A DNA stretch of 64,000 nucleotides from Cavia porcellus (GCF_034190915.1 NW_026947501.1:5580001-5644000); one strand, 5' to 3'. Positions 1 through 13,472 are shown, numbered from the stretch's first letter. The notes: generated by a model from the letters alone, not told the origin. Program-made: numbers and translations.

Positions 1-1661
1 GGAAACATTCAGTGGCAATGTAGGATAGTTTTCTGAAAAATATCAGGGGGTGGTGCGCACTGTACGGGTTTCTAAACGGCCATTCTCTAGTAGGAGTGAG
101 AAAAACACCACGGGGTGGTGTGAATCGGAGGGCCTGAATTAGAATAGTCAGGGAGTGGCAATGTAGGATGGAGAAAAGCACCACGGGGAGGTCAGCATGG
201 GGAGGTCAGGAAACATGCAGTGGCAATGTAGGATAGGTTTCTGAAAAACCTCTCGGCGTGGTGTGCATTGTAAGTGTTTCTAACAGGCCATTCACTTGTA
301 GGAGTGAGAAAAACATCACGGGGTGGTGTGAATAGGATGGCCTTCATTAGGATAGGCAGTGAGTGGCAATGTAGGATGTTGAAAAGCACCACGGGGTGAT
401 TAGGATGTGGAAGTCAGGAAACATGCAGGGGCCATGTAAGATGGGTTTCTGAAAAAAATTGCGTGGTGGTGTCCATTGAAAGGGTTTTTAACAGGCCATT
501 CACTAGTAGCAGTGAGAAAAACATCGAGGGGTGGTGTGAAACGGAGGGACTTAATTAGGATAGGCAGTGAGAGGCAATGTAGAATGGAGAAAAGCACCAT
601 GGGGTGGTCCGCATGGAGATGTCAAGAAACATACAGTGGCAATGCAGGATATGTTTCTGAAAAACATCGCGGGGTGGTGCGCATTGTAATGGTTTCTGAC
701 AGGCCATTCACTAGGAGGAGTGAGAAAAACATCACGGGGTTGTGTGAATCAGAGGGCCTGAATTATATTAGTCAGTGAGTGGCAATGTAGGATGGAGAAA
801 AGGACCACGTGTTGGTCAGCATGGGGAGGTAGGGAAACATGCATTGGCAATGTAGGATAGGTTTCTGAAAAACATCGCTGGTGGTGTGCATTGTAAGGCT
901 TTCTAACAGGCCATTCACTAGTAGGAGTGAGAAAAACATCACAGGGTGGTGTGAATCGGAGGGCCTGAATTAGGATAGTCAGTGTGTGGCAATGTAGGAT
1001 GGAGAAAATCACCACGGTGTGGTCAGCATGGGGAGGTCAGGAAACATGCAGTGGCAATGTGGGATAGGTTTTTGAAAAAAAAGCGGGGTGGTGCGCATTG
1101 TAAGGTTTTCTAACAGGCCATTCACTAGTAGGAGTCCGAAAAACATCACGTGGTGGTGTGAATCAGAGGGCCTGATTTAGTATAGGTAGTGAGTGGCAAT
1201 GTAAAATGGAGAAAAGCACCACGAGGTGGTCATCATGGGGAGGACAGGAAACATGCAGTGGCAATGAAGGATAGTTTTCTGAAAAACATCACGGGGTGTT
1301 GCACATTGTAAGTGTTTCTAACAGGCCTTTCACTAGTAGGAGTCAAAAAACATCACGGGGTGGTGTGAATCGGAGGGACTGAATTACAATAGGCAGTGAG
1401 TGGCAATATAGGATGGAGAAAAGCACCACAGGGTGGTCAGCATGGGGAGGTCAGGAAACATGCAGTGGCAATGTAGGATCATTTTCTGAATAACATCACG
1501 AGATGGTGCCCATTGTCAGGCTTTCTAACAGGCCATTCACTAGAAGGAGTGAGAAAAACATCACGGGGTGGTGTGGATGGGAGGGCCTGAATTAGGATAG
1601 GCAGTGAGTGGCAATGTAAAATGGAGAAAAGCACCACGGGGTGGTCATCATGTGGAGGTCA
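1..1661 (+). repeat. 8-monomer higher-order repeat unit, 1,661 bp (complete copy)
   Basis: Base 1 begins GGAAACATTC, a variant start that recurs at 1662 and at about 13775. The first ~815 bases match 1662-2470 at offset 1661, including the consecutive variants CCTCTCGGCGTGGTG (at ~270 and ~1911) and the alpha-beta pair. The remaining bases (about 393-1661) match 12505-13774 at offset 12112. The unit therefore exists as one complete copy here and as truncated copies at 1662-2470 and 12.5-14.5 kb. Confidence 0.75.
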
Positions 1662-2470
1662 GGAAACATTCAGTGGCAATGTAGGATAGGTTTCTGAAAA
1701 TCATCGGGGGGTGGTGCGCACTGTACGGGTTTCTAAATGGCCATTCTCTAGTAGGAGTGAGAAAAACACCACGGGGTTGTGTGAATCGGAGGGCCTGAAT
1801 TAGAATAGTCAGGGAGTGGCAATGTAGGATGGAGAAAAGCACCACGGGGAGGTCAGCATGGGGTGGTCAGGAAACATGCAATGGCAATGTAGGATAGGTT
1901 TCTGAAAAACCTCTCGGCGTGGTGCGCATTGTAAGTGTTTCTAACAGGCCATTCACTTGTAGGAGTGAGAAAAACATCACGGGGTGGTGTGAATAGGATG
2001 GCCTTCATTAGGATAGGCAGTGAGTGGCAATGTAGGATGTTGAAAAGCACCACGGGGTGATTAGGATGCGGAAGTCAGGAAACATGCAGGGCCAATGTAA
2101 GATGGGTTTCTGAAAAAAATTGCGTGGTGGTGTCCATTGAAAGGGTTTTTAACAGCCCATTCACTAGTAGCAGTGAGAAAAACATGAAGGAGTGGTGTGA
2201 AACGGAGGGACTTAATTAGGATAGGCAGTGAGAGGCAATGTAGAATGGAGAAAAGCACCATGGGGTGGTCAGCATGGAGATGTCAAGAAACATGCAGTGG
2301 CAATGCAGGATATGTTTCTGAAAAACATCACGGGGTGGTGCGCATTGTAAGGGTTTCTAACAGGCCATTCACTAGGAGGAGTGAGAAAAACATCACGGGG
2401 TTGTGTGAATCAGAGGGCCTGAATTATATTAGCCAGTGAGTGGCAATGTAGGATGGAGAAAAGCACCATG
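1662..2470 (+). repeat. Truncated second copy of the 1,661-bp 8-mer
   Basis: It is aligned to 1-809 at offset 1661, with only scattered single-base differences by eye. After about 2470 the sequence switches to the block shared with 8.4-11.5 kb: the first copy continues with GGACCACGTGTTGGTC, this one with GCACCATGGGGCGGTC. The junction keeps monomer register. Confidence 0.7.
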
Positions 2471-5367
2471 GGGCGGTCAATATTGGGAGGTCAGGAAACT
2501 TGTAGTGGCAATGTAGGATAGGTTTCTGAAAACCTTCGTGGGGTGGTGTGCATTGTAAGGGTTTCTAACAGGCCATTCACTAGTAAGATTGAGAAAGACA
2601 TCACGGGGTGGTGTGAATTGGAGGGCCTTAGTTAAGATAGGCAGGGAGTAGCAATGTAGGAGGAGAAAAGCACCATAGGGTGGTCAGCATGGGGACGTCT
2701 GGAAATATGCAGTGGCAAGGTAGGATAGGTTTCTGAAAAACATCGCGGGGTGGTGCGCACTGTAAGGGTACCTAACAGGCCATTCACTAGTAGGAGTGAG
2801 AAAAACATCACGGGGTTGTGTGAATCGGAGGGCCTGAATGAAAATAGGCAGTTAGTGGCAATGTAGGACAGAGAAAAGCACCACGGGATGGTCAGCATGG
2901 GGAGGTCAGGAAACATGCAGTAGCAATGTAGGATAGGTTTCTGAAAAACATCGCGGGGTGGTGCGCATTGTACGGGTTTCTAAGAGGCCATTCAAAAGTA
3001 GGAGTGAGAAAAACATCACGGGGTGGTGTGAATCGGAGGGGCAGAATTAGGATAAGCAGTGAATGGCAATGTAGAATGGAGAAAAGCACCACGGGGTGGT
3101 CAGCATGCAGATGCAGAAAACATGCAGTGGCAATGTAGGATATATTTCTGAAAAACATCGCAGGGTGGTGCGCATTGTAAGGGTATCTAACAGGCCATTC
3201 ACTAGTAGGAGTGAGAAAAACATCACGGGGTTGTGTGAATCGGAGGGCCTGAATTAGAATAGGCAGTGAGTGGCAATGTAGGAAAGAGAAAAGCACCTCG
3301 GGATGGTCAGAATTGGGAGGTCAGGAAACATGCAGTGGCTATGTAGGATAGGTTTCTGAAAAACATCGCGGGGTGGTGCGCATTGTACGGGTTTCTAACA
3401 GGCCATTCACAAGTAGGAGTGAGAAAAAACATCACGCGGTGGTGTGAATCGGACGGCCTGCATCAGGATAGGCAGTGAGTGGCAATGTAGGATGTAGAAA
3501 AGCACCACAGGGTGATTAGGATGTAGACGTCAGGAAACATGCAGGGCCAATGTAAGATGAGTTTCTGAAAAAAATCGCGTGGTGGTGCCCATTGAAAGCG
3601 TTTCTAACAGGCCATTCACTAGTAGTAGTAAGAAAAACATCAATAGATGGTGTGAAATGGAGGGGCTTAATTAGGATAGGCAGTGAGAGGTAATGTAGAA
3701 TGGAGAAAAGCACCACGGTGTGGTGAGCATGGAGATGTCAGGAAACATGCAGTGGCAATGCAGGATATGTTTCTGAAAAACATCGCAGGGTGGTGCGCAT
3801 TGTAAGGGTTTCTAACAGGTCATTCACAAGTAGGAGTGAGAAAAACATCACGGAGTGGTGTGAATCGGAGGGGCAGAATTAGGATAAGCAGTGAATGGCA
3901 ATGTAGGATGGAGCAAAGCACCACGGGGTGGTCAGCATGGAGATGCAAGAAACATGCAGTGGCAATGTAGGATATGTTTCTGAAAAACATCGCGGGGTGG
4001 TGCGCATTGTAAGGGTATCTAACAGGCCATTCACTAGTAGGAGTGAGAAAAACATCACGGGGTTGTGTGAATCAGAGGGCCTGAATTATATTAGCCAGTG
4101 AGTGGCAATGTAGGATGTTGCAAAGCACCACGGGGTGATTAGGATGTGGAACTCAGGAAACATGCAGGGCCAATGTAAGATGGGTTTCTGAAAAAAATTG
4201 CGTGGTGGTGTCCATTGAAAGGGTTTTTAACAGGCCATTCACTAGTAGCAGTGAGAAAAACATCGAGGGGTGGTGTGAAATGGAGGGACTTAATTAGGAT
4301 AGGCAGGGAGAGGCAATGTAGAATGGAGAAAAGCACCATGGGGTGGTCAGCATGGAGATGTCAAGAAACATGCATTGGCAATGCAGGATATGTTTCTGAA
4401 AAACATCGCGGGGTGGTGCGCATTGTAAGGTTTTCTGACAGGCCATTCACTAGGAGGAGTGAGAAAAACATCACGGGGTTGTGTGAATCAGAGGGCCTGA
4501 ATTATATTAGCCAGTGAGTGGCAATGTAGGATGGAGAAAAGGACCACGGGTTGGTCAGCATGGGGAGGTCGGGAAACATGCATTGGCAATGTAGGATAGG
4601 TTTCTGAAAAACATCGCTGGTGGTGTGCATTGTAAGGCTTTCTAACAGGCCATTCACTAGTAGGAGTGAGAAAAACATCACAGGGTGGTGTGAATCAGAG
4701 GGCCTGAATTAGGATAGTCAGTGTGTGGCAATGTAGGATGGAGAAAATCACCACGGTGTGGTCAGCATGGGGAGGTCAGGAAACATGCAGTGGCAATGTG
4801 GGATAGGTTTTTGACAAAAAAGCGGGGTGGTGCGCATTGTAAGGTTTTCTAACTGGCCATTCACTAGTAGGAGTCCGAAAAACATCACGTGGTGGTGTGA
4901 ATCGGAGGGCCTGATTTAGGATAGGTAGTGAGTGGCAATGCAAAATGGAGAATAGCACCACGAGGTGGTCATCATGGGGAGGACAGGAAACATGCAGTGA
5001 CAATGAAGGATAGTTTTCTGAAAATCATCACGGGGTGTTGCACATTGTAAGTGTTTCTAACAGGCCTTTCACTAGTAGGAGTGAGAAAAACATCACGGGG
5101 TGTTGCTCATTGTATGGGTGTGTGTTACATTACATTCACTAGTAGGAGTGAGAAAAACATCATGTGGTGGTGCGCATTGTATGGGTGTGTGTTACATTAC
5201 ATTCACTATTAGGAGTGAGAAAAACTTCACGGTGTGGTGTGAATCGGAGGGTCTGAATTAGGATAGGCAGTGAGTGTCAATGTAGGATGGAGAAAAGCAC
5301 CGCGGGGTGGTCAGCATGGTGAGGTCAGGGAACATGCAGTGGCAATGTAGGATAGGTTTCTGAAAAA
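2250..5367 (+). repeat. Duplicated ~3.1-kb block, copy 1 (offset 6,161)
   Basis: The block matches 8411-11528 at a constant offset of 6161 bp, with very few base differences; about 2890-3300 looks identical in both copies. Differences seen include GCACCACAGG against GAACCACAGG near 3500/9660 and CGCGGGG against CGCAGGG near 3990/10150. The offset is not a multiple of 208 because the block contains two extra 67-bp sub-repeat units near its right end. The copies diverge after 5367, where this one continues CCTCTCGGCG and the other CATCGCAGGG. Confidence 0.85.
5081..5230 (+). repeat. Sub-monomer expansion: two extra ~67-bp units
   Basis: Inside one monomer the box GTGAGAAAAACATCA recurs at 5081, 5148 and 5215, exactly 67 bases apart. 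The two spacers carry an unusual GTGTGTGTTACATTACATTC segment in place of the usual GTTTCTAACAGGCCATTC. Normal monomers have one such interval of about 65 bp. The likely origin is misaligned exchange between the first and second internal boxes. The related monomers at 1.3 and 13.4 kb lack the expansion. Confidence 0.85.
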
Positions 5368-8300
5368 CCTCTCGGCGTGGTGTGCATTGTAAGTGTTCCT
5401 AACAGGCCATTCACTTGTAGGAGTGAGAAAAACATCACGGGGTGGTGTGAATAGGATGGCCTTCATTAGGATAGGCAGTGAGTGGCAATGTAGGATGTTG
5501 AAAAGCACCACGGGGTGATTAGGATGTGGAAGTCAGGAAACATGCAGGGAAAATGTAAGATGGGTTTCTAAAAAAAATTGCGTGGTGGTGTCCATTGAAA
5601 GGGTTTTTAACAGGCCATTCACAAGTAGCAGTGAGAAAAACATGAAGGGGTGGTGTGAAACGGAGGGACTTAATTAGGATAGGCAGTGAGAGGCAATGTA
5701 GAATGGAGAAAAGCACCATGGGGTGGTCAGCATGGAGATGTCAAGAAACATGCAGTGGCAATGCAGGATATGTTTCTGAAAAACATCACGGGGTGGTGCG
5801 CATTGTAAGGGTTTCTAACAGGCCCTTCACTAGGAGGAGTGAGAAAAACATCACGGGGTTGTGTGAATCAGAGGGCCTGAATTATATTAGCCAGTGAGTG
5901 GCAATGTAGGAAGGAGAAAAGCACCACAGGCTGGTCAGCATGGGGAGGTCAGGAAACATGCAGTGGCAATGTAGCATTGGTTTCTGAAAAACATCGTGGG
6001 GTGGTGCACATTGTACGGGTTTCTAACTGGCCATTCACTAGTAGGAGTGAGAAAAACATCACGTGGTGGTGTGAATTGGAGGGCCTGGATTAGGATAAGC
6101 AGTGAGTGGCAATGTAGGATGGAGAAAAGCACCATGGGGTGGTCAACATTGGGAGGTCAGGAAACTTGCAGTGGCAATGTAGGATAGGTTTCTGAAAAAC
6201 TTCGTGGGGTGGTGTGCATTGTAAGGGTACCTAACAGGCCATTCACTAGTAGGAGTGAGAAAAACATCACGGTGTTGTGTGAATCGGAGGGCCTGAATTA
6301 GAATAGGCAGTGAGTGGCAATGTAGGAAAGAGAAAAGCACCTCGGGATGGTCAGCATTGGGAGGTCAGGAAACATGCAGTGGCTATGTAGGATAGGTTTC
6401 TGAAAAACATCGCGGGGTGGTGCGCATTGTACGGGTTTCTAACAGGCCATTCACAAGTAGGAGTGAGAAAAAACATCACGCGGTGGTGTGAATCGGACGG
6501 CCTGCATCAGGATAGGCAGTGAGTGGCAATGTAGGATGTAGAAAAGCACCACAGGGTGATTAGGATGCAGACGTCAGGAAACATGCAGGGCCAATGTAAG
6601 ATGGGTTTCTGAAAAAAATCACGTGGTGGTGCCCATTGAAAGCGTTTCTAACAGGCCATTCACTAGTAGTAGTATGAAAAACATCAATAGATGGTGTGAA
6701 ATGGAGGGGCTTAATTAGGATAGGCAGTGAGAGGCAATGTAGAATGGAAAAAAGCACCACGGTGTGGTGAGCATGGAGATGTCAGGAAACATGCAGTGGC
6801 AATGCAGGATATGTTTCTGAAAAACATCGCAGGGTGGTGCACATTGTAAGGGTTTCTAACAGGCCATTCACAAGTAGGAGTGAGAAAAACATCACGGAGT
6901 GGTGTGAATCGGAGGGACAGAATTAGGATAAGCAGTGAATGGCAATGTAGGATGGAGAAAAGCACCACGGGGTGGTCAGCATGGAGATGCAGGAAACATG
7001 CAGTGGCAATGTAGGATATGTTTCTGAAAAACATCGCGGTGTGGTGCGCATTGTAAGGGTATCTAACAGGCCATTCACTAGTAGGAGTGAGAAAAACATC
7101 ACCGGGTTGTGTGAATCGGAGGGCCTGAATTAGAATAGGCAGTGAGTGGCAATGTAGGATGTTGAAAAGCACCACGGGGTGATTAGGATGTGGAAGTCAG
7201 GAAACATGCAGGGCCAATGTAAGATGGGTTTCTGAAAATAATTGCGTGGTGGTGTCCATTGAAAGGGTTTTTAACAGGCCATTCACTAGTAGCAGTGAGA
7301 AAAACATCGAGGGGTGGTGTGAAACGGAGGGACTTAATTAGGATAGGCAGTGAGAGGCAATGTAGAATGGAGAAAAGCACCATGGGGTGGTCAGCATGGA
7401 GATGTCAAGAAACATGCAAGGCAATGCAGGATATGTTTCCGAAAAACATCGCGGGGTGGTGCGCATTGTAAGGGTTTCTGACAGGCTATTCACTAGGAGG
7501 AGTCAGAAAAACATCACGGGGTTGTGTGAATCAGAGGGCCTGAATTATATTAGCCAGTGAGTGGCAATGTAGGAAGGAGAAAAGCACCACAGGCTGGTCA
7601 TCATGGGGAGGTCAGGAAACATGCAGTGGCAATGTAGCATTGGTTTCTGAAAAACATCGTGGGGTGGTGCGCATTTTACGGGTTTCTAACCGGCCATTCA
7701 CTAGTAGGAGTGAGAAAAACATCACGTGGTGGTGTGAATTGGAGGGCCTGGATTAGGATAAGCAGTGAGTGGCAATGTAGGTTGGAGAAAAGCACCATGG
7801 GGCGGTCAACATTGGGAGGTCAGGAAACTTGTAGTGGCAATGTAGGATAGGTTTCTGAAAACCTTCGTTGGGTGGTGTGCATTGTAAGAGTTTCTAACAG
7901 GCCATTCACTAGTAAGAGTTAGAAAGACATCTCGGGGTGTTGTGAATTGGAGGGCCTTAGTTAAGATAGGCAGGGAGTAGCAATGTAGGAGGAGAAAAGC
8001 ACCATAGGTTGGTCAGCATGGGGACGTCTGGAAATATGCAGTGGCAAGGTAGGACAGGTTTCTGAAAAACATCGCGGGGTGGTGCGCATTGTACGGGTTT
8101 CTAAGAGGCCATTCAAAAGTAGGAGTGAGAAAAACATCATGGGGTGGTGTGAATCGGAGGGGCAGCATTAGGATAAGCAGTGAGTGGCAATGTAGGATGG
8201 AGAAAAGCACCACGGGGTGATTAAGATGTGAAAGTCAGGAAACATGCAGGGCCAATGTAAGATAGGTTTCTGAAAAAAGATCGCGTGGTGGTGCCCATTG

Positions 8301-8445
8301 AAAAGGTTTCTAACAAGCCATTCACTAGCAGGAATGAGAAAAACATCATGGGGTGGTGAGAATCGGAGGGGCAGAATTAGGATAGGCAGTGAGTGGCAAT
8401 GTAGGATGGAGAAAAGCACCATGGGGTGGTCAGCATGGAGATGTC
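5315..8445 (+). repeat. Duplicated ~3.1-kb, 15-monomer block, copy 1 (offset 8,655)
   Basis: The block matches 13970-17100 at a constant offset of 8655. Shared rare variants include GCAGGGAAAATGTAAGATGG near 5544/14199, ACGTCTGGAAATATGCAG near 8024/16679 and CATGCAAGGCAATGCAGG near 7412/16067. The left edge coincides with the right edge of the offset-6,161 block, so this position is a switch point. Differences between the copies are isolated single bases. Confidence 0.85.
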
Positions 8446-11400
8446 AAGAAACATGCAGTGGCAATGCAGGATATGTTTCTGAAAAACATCACGGGGTGGT
8501 GCGCATTGTAAGGGTTTCTAACAGGCCATTCACTAGGAGGAGTGAGAAAAATATCATGGGGTTGTGTGAATCAGAGGGCCTGAATTATATTAGCCAGTGA
8601 GTGGCAATGTAGGATGGAGAAAAGCACCATGGGGCGGTCAATATTGGGAGGTCAGGAAACTTGTAGTGGCAATGTAGAATAGGTTTCTGAAAACCTTCAT
8701 GGGGTGGTGTGAATTGTAAGGGTTTCTAACATGCCATTCACTAGTAAGATTGAGAAAGACATCACGGGGTGGTGTGAATTGGAGGGCCTTAGTTAAGATA
8801 GGCAGGTAGTAGCAATGTAGGAGGAGAAAAGCACCATAGGGTGGTCAGCATGGGGACGTCTGGAAATATGCAGTGGCAAGGTAGGATAGGTTTCTGAAAA
8901 ACATCGCGGGGTGGTGCGCACTGTAAGGGTACCTAACAGGCCATTCACTAGTAGGAGTGAGAAAAACATCACGGGGTTGTGTGAATCGGAGGGCCTGAAT
9001 GAAAATAGGCAGTTAGTGGCAATGTAGGACAGAGAAAAGCACCACGGGATGGTCAGCATGGGGAGGTCAGGAAACATGCAGTAGCAATGTAGGATAGGTT
9101 TCTGAAAAACATCGCGGGGTGGTGCGCATTGTACGGGTTTCTAAGAGGCCATTCAAAAGTAGGAGTGAGAAAAACATCACGGGGTGGTGTGAATCGGAGG
9201 GGCAGAATTAGGATAAGCAGTGAATGGCAATGTAGAATGGAGAAAAGCACCACGGGGTGGTCAGCATGCAGATGCAGAAAACATGCAGTGGCAATGTAGG
9301 ATATATTTCTGAAAAACATCGCAGGGTGGTGCGCATTGTAAGGGTATCTAACAGGCCATTCACTAGTAGGAGTGAGAAAAACATCACGGGGTTGTGTGAA
9401 TCGGAGGGCCTGAATTAGAATAGGCAGTGAGTGGCAATGTAGGAAAGAGAAAAGCACCTCGGGATGGTCAGAATTGGGAGGTCAGGAAACATGCAGTGGC
9501 TATGTAGGATAGGTTTCTGAAAAACATCGCGGGGTGGTGCGCATTGTACGGGTTTCTAACAGGCCATTCACAAGTAGGAGTGAGAAAAAACATCACGCGG
9601 TGGTGTGAATCGGACGGCCTGCATCAGGATAGGCAGTGAGTGGCAATGTAGGATGTAGAAAAGAACCACAGGGTGATTAGGATGTAGACGTCAGGAAACA
9701 TGCAGGGCCAATGTAAGATGAGTTTCTGAAAAAAATCGCGTGGTGGTGCCCATTGAAAGCGTTTCTAACAGGCCATTCACTAGTAGTAGTAAGAAAAACA
9801 TCAATAGATGGTGTGAAATGGAGGGGCTTAATTAGGATAGGCAGTGAGAGGTAATGTAGAATGGAGAAAAGCACCACGGTGTGGTGAGCATGGAGATGTC
9901 AGGAAACATGCAGTGGCAATGCAGGATATGTTTCTGAAAAACATCGCAGGGTGGTGCGCATTGTAAGGGTTTCTAACAGGTCATTCACAAGTAGGAGTGA
10001 GAAAAACATCACGGAGTGGTGTGAATCGGAGGGGCAGAATTAGGATAAGCAGTGAATGGCAATGTAGGATGGAGCAAAGCACCACGGGGTGGTCAGCATG
10101 GAGATGCAAGAAACATGCAGTGGCAATGTAGGATATGTTTCTGAAAAACATCGCAGGGTGGTGCGCATTGTAAGGGTATCTAACAGGCCATTCACTAGTA
10201 GGAGTGAGAAAAACATCACGGGGTAGTGTGAATCAGAGGGCCTGAATTATATTAGCCAGTGAGTGGCAATGTAGGATGTTGAAAAGCACCACGGGGTGAT
10301 TAGGATGTGGAACTCAGGAAACATGCAGGGCCAATGTAAGATGGGTTTCTGAAAAAAATTGCGTGGTGGTGTCCATTGAAAGGGTTTTTAACAGGCCATT
10401 CACTAGTAGCAGTGAGAAAAACATCGAGGGGTGGTGTGAAACGGAGGGACTTAATTAGGATAGGCAGTGAGAGGCAATGTAGAATGGAGAAAAGCACCAT
10501 GGGGTGGTCAGCATGGAGATGTCAAGAAACATGCATTGGCAATGCAGGATATGTTTCTGAAAAACATCGCGGGGTGGTGCGCATTGTAAGGTTTTCTGAC
10601 AGGCCATTCACTAGGAGGAGTGAGAAAAACATCACGGGGTTGTGTGAATCAGAGGGCCTGAATTATATTAGCCAGTGAGTGGCAATGTAGGATGGAGAAA
10701 AGGACCACGGGTTGGTCAGCATGGGGAGGTCGGGAAACATGCATTGGCAATGTAGGATAGGTTTCTGAAAAACATCGCTGGTGGTGTGCATTGTAAGGCT
10801 TTCTAACAGGCCATTCACTAGTAGGAGTGAGAAAAACATCACAGGGTGGTGTGAATCGGAGGGCCTGAATTAGGATAGTCAGTGTGTGGCAATGTAGGAT
10901 GGAGAAAATCACCACGGTGTGGTCAGCATGGGGAGGTCAGGAAACATGCAGTGGCAATGTGGGATAGGTTTTTGACAAAAAAGCGGGGTGGTGCGCATTG
11001 TAAGGTTTTCTAACAGGCCATTCACTAGTAGGAGTCCGAAAAACATCACGTGGTGGTGTGAATCGGAGTGCCTGATTTAGGATAGGTAGTGAGTGGCAAT
11101 GTAAAATGGAGAATAGCACCACGAGGTGGTCATCATGGGGAGGACAGGAAACATGCAGTGGCAATGAAGGATAGTTTTCTGAAAATCATCACGGGGTGTT
11201 GCACATTGTAAGTGTTTCTAACAGGCCTTTCACTAGTAGGAGTGAGAAAAACATCACGGGGTGTTACTCATTGTATGGGTGTGTGTTACTTTACATTCAC
11301 TAGTAGGAGTGAGAAAAACATCACGTGGTGGTGCGCATTGTATGGGTGTGTGTTACATTACATTCACTATTAGGAGTGAGAAAATCTTCACGGTGTGGTG

Positions 11401-11528
11401 TGAATCGGAGGGTCTGAATTAGGATAGGCAGTGAGTGTCAATGTAGGATGGAGAAAAGCACCGCGGGGTGGTCAGCATGGTGAGGTCAGGGAACATGCAG
11501 TGGCAATGTAGGATAGGTTTCTGAAAAA
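8411..11528 (+). repeat. Duplicated ~3.1-kb block, copy 2 (offset 6,161)
   Basis: This is the partner of 2250-5367 at offset 6161. The right part (10262-11260) is in turn shared with 12474-13472 at offset 2212, so the block has been through at least two rounds of copying. The 67-bp sub-repeat expansion near 11242 is absent from the 13.4-kb relative. Confidence 0.85.
11242..11391 (+). repeat. Second copy of the 67-bp sub-monomer expansion
   Basis: It lies exactly 6161 bp from the 5081-5230 expansion, with the same variant spacers (one reads GTGTTACTTTACATTC). It was carried along by the 3.1-kb block duplication rather than arising independently. Confidence 0.85.
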
Positions 11529-12769
11529 CATCGCAGGGTGGTGCGCATTGTAAGGGTATCTAACAGGCCATTCACTAGTAGGAGTGAGAAAAACATCATG
11601 GGGTTGTGTGAATCGGAGGGCCTGAATTAGAATAGGCAGTGAGTGGCAATGTAGGAAAGAGAAAAGCACCTCGGGATGGTCAGCATTGGGAGGTCAGGAA
11701 ACATGCAGTGGCTATGTAGGATAGGTTTCTGAAAAACATCGCGGGGTGGTGCGCATTGTACGGGTTTCTAACAGGCCATTCACAAGTAGGAGTGAGAAAA
11801 AACATCACGCGGTGGTGTGAATCGGACGGCCTGCATCAGGATAGGCAGTGAGTGGCAATGTAGGATGTAGAAAAGCACCACAGGGTGATTAGGATGTAGA
11901 CGTCAGGAAACATGCAGGGCCAATGTAAGATGGGTTTCTGAAAAAAATCGCGTGGTGGTGCCCATTGAAAGCGTTTCTAACAGGCCATTCACTATTAGTA
12001 GTAAGAAAAACATCAATAGATGGTGTGAAATGGAGGGGCTTAATTAGGATAGGCAGTGAGAGGCAATCTAGAAAGGAGAAAAGCACCACGGTGTGGTGAG
12101 CATGGAGATGTCAGGAAACATGCAGTGGCAATGCAGGATATGTTTCTGAAAAACATCGCAGGGTGGTGCGCATTGTAAGGGTTTCTAACAGGCCATTCAC
12201 AAGTAGGAGTGAGAAAAACATCACGGAGTGGTGTGAATCGGAGGGGCAGAATTAGGATAAGCAGTGAATGGCAATGTAGGATGGAGAAAAGCACCACGGG
12301 GTGGTCAGCATGGAGATGCAGGAAACATGCAGTGGCAATGTAGGATATGTTTCTGAAAAACATCGCGGGGTGGTGCGCATTGTAAGGGTATCTAACAGGC
12401 CATTCACTAGTAGGAGTGAGAAAAACATCACCGGGTTGTGTGAATCGGAGGGCCTGAATTAGAATAGGCAGTGAGTGGCAATGTAGGATGTTGAAAAGCA
12501 CCACGGGGTGATTAGGATGTGGAAGTCAGGAAACATGCAGGGCCAATGTAAGATGGGTTTCTGAAAAAAATTGCGTGGTGGTGTCCATTGAAAGGGTTTT
12601 TAACAGGCCATTCACTAGTAGCAGTGAGAAAAACATCGAGGGGTGGTGTGAAACGGAGGGACTTAATTAGGATAGGCAGTGAGAGGCAATGTAGAATGGA
12701 GAAAAGCACCATGGGGTGGTCAGCATGGAGATGTCAAGAAACGTGCAGTGGCAATGCAGGATATGTTTC
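11472..12769 (+). repeat. Third copy of a 6-monomer block also at 6,143 and 14,798
   Basis: It matches 6143-7440 at offset 5329 and 14798-16095 at offset 3326. The marker GAAAAAACATCACGCGGTGG appears at the equivalent place in the 6.1-kb and 11.5-kb copies. It joins the offset-6,161 block on the left (~11,500) and the offset-2,212 block on the right (~12,770), both in monomer register. Confidence 0.8.
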
Positions 12770-13472
12770 TGAAAAACATCGCGGGGTGGTGCGCATTGTA
12801 AGGTTTTCTGACAGGCCATTCACTAGGAGGAGTGAGAAAAACATCACGGGGTTGTGTGAATCAGAGGGCCTGAATTATATTAGCCAGTGAGTGGCAATGT
12901 AGGATGGAGAAAAGGACCACGGGTTGGTCAGCATGGGGAGGTCGGGAAACATGCATTGGCAATGTAGGATAGGTTTCTGAAAAACATCGCTGGTGGTGTG
13001 CATTGTAAGGCTTTCTAACAGGCCATTCACTAGTAGGAGAGAGAAAAACATCACAGCGTGGTGTGAATCGGAGGGCCTGAATTAGGATAGTCAGTGTGTG
13101 GCAATGTAGGATGGAGAAAATCACCACAGGGTGGTCAGCATGGGGAGGTCAGGAAACATGCAGTGGCAATGTGGGATAGGTTTTTGAAAAAAAAGCGGGG
13201 TGGTGCGCATTGTAAGGTTTTCTAACAGGCCATTCACTAGTAGGAGTCCGAAAAACATCACGTGGTGGTGTGAATCGGAGGGCCTGATTTAGTATAGGTA
13301 GTGAGTGGCAATGTAAAATGGAGAAAAGCACCACGAGGTGGTCATCATGGGGAGGACAGGAAACATGCAGTGGCAATTAAGGATAGTTTTCTGAAAAACA
13401 TCACGGGGTGTTGCACATTTTAAGTGTTTCTAACAGGCCTTTCACTAGTAGGAGTGAGAAAAACATCACAGG
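12474..13472 (+). repeat. Block shared with 10,262-11,260 (offset 2,212)
   Basis: It carries the rare combination GGACCACGGGTTGGTCAG followed by TTTTTGAAAAAAAAGCGGGG and GGAGTCCGAAAAACATCACG, as at 10.7-11.0 kb. The match stops where the 67-bp expansion begins in the other copy. The same interval also aligns to about 393-1390 at offset 12112, so it links the 8-mer family to the 6,161 family. Confidence 0.8.

Noticed and set aside
5111..5210. GTGTGTGTTACATTACATTC segment as an inserted mobile element
   Set aside because: It replaces a monomer segment of nearly equal length, lies between intact satellite boxes and has no terminal repeats or target duplication. Sub-repeat expansion explains it better.
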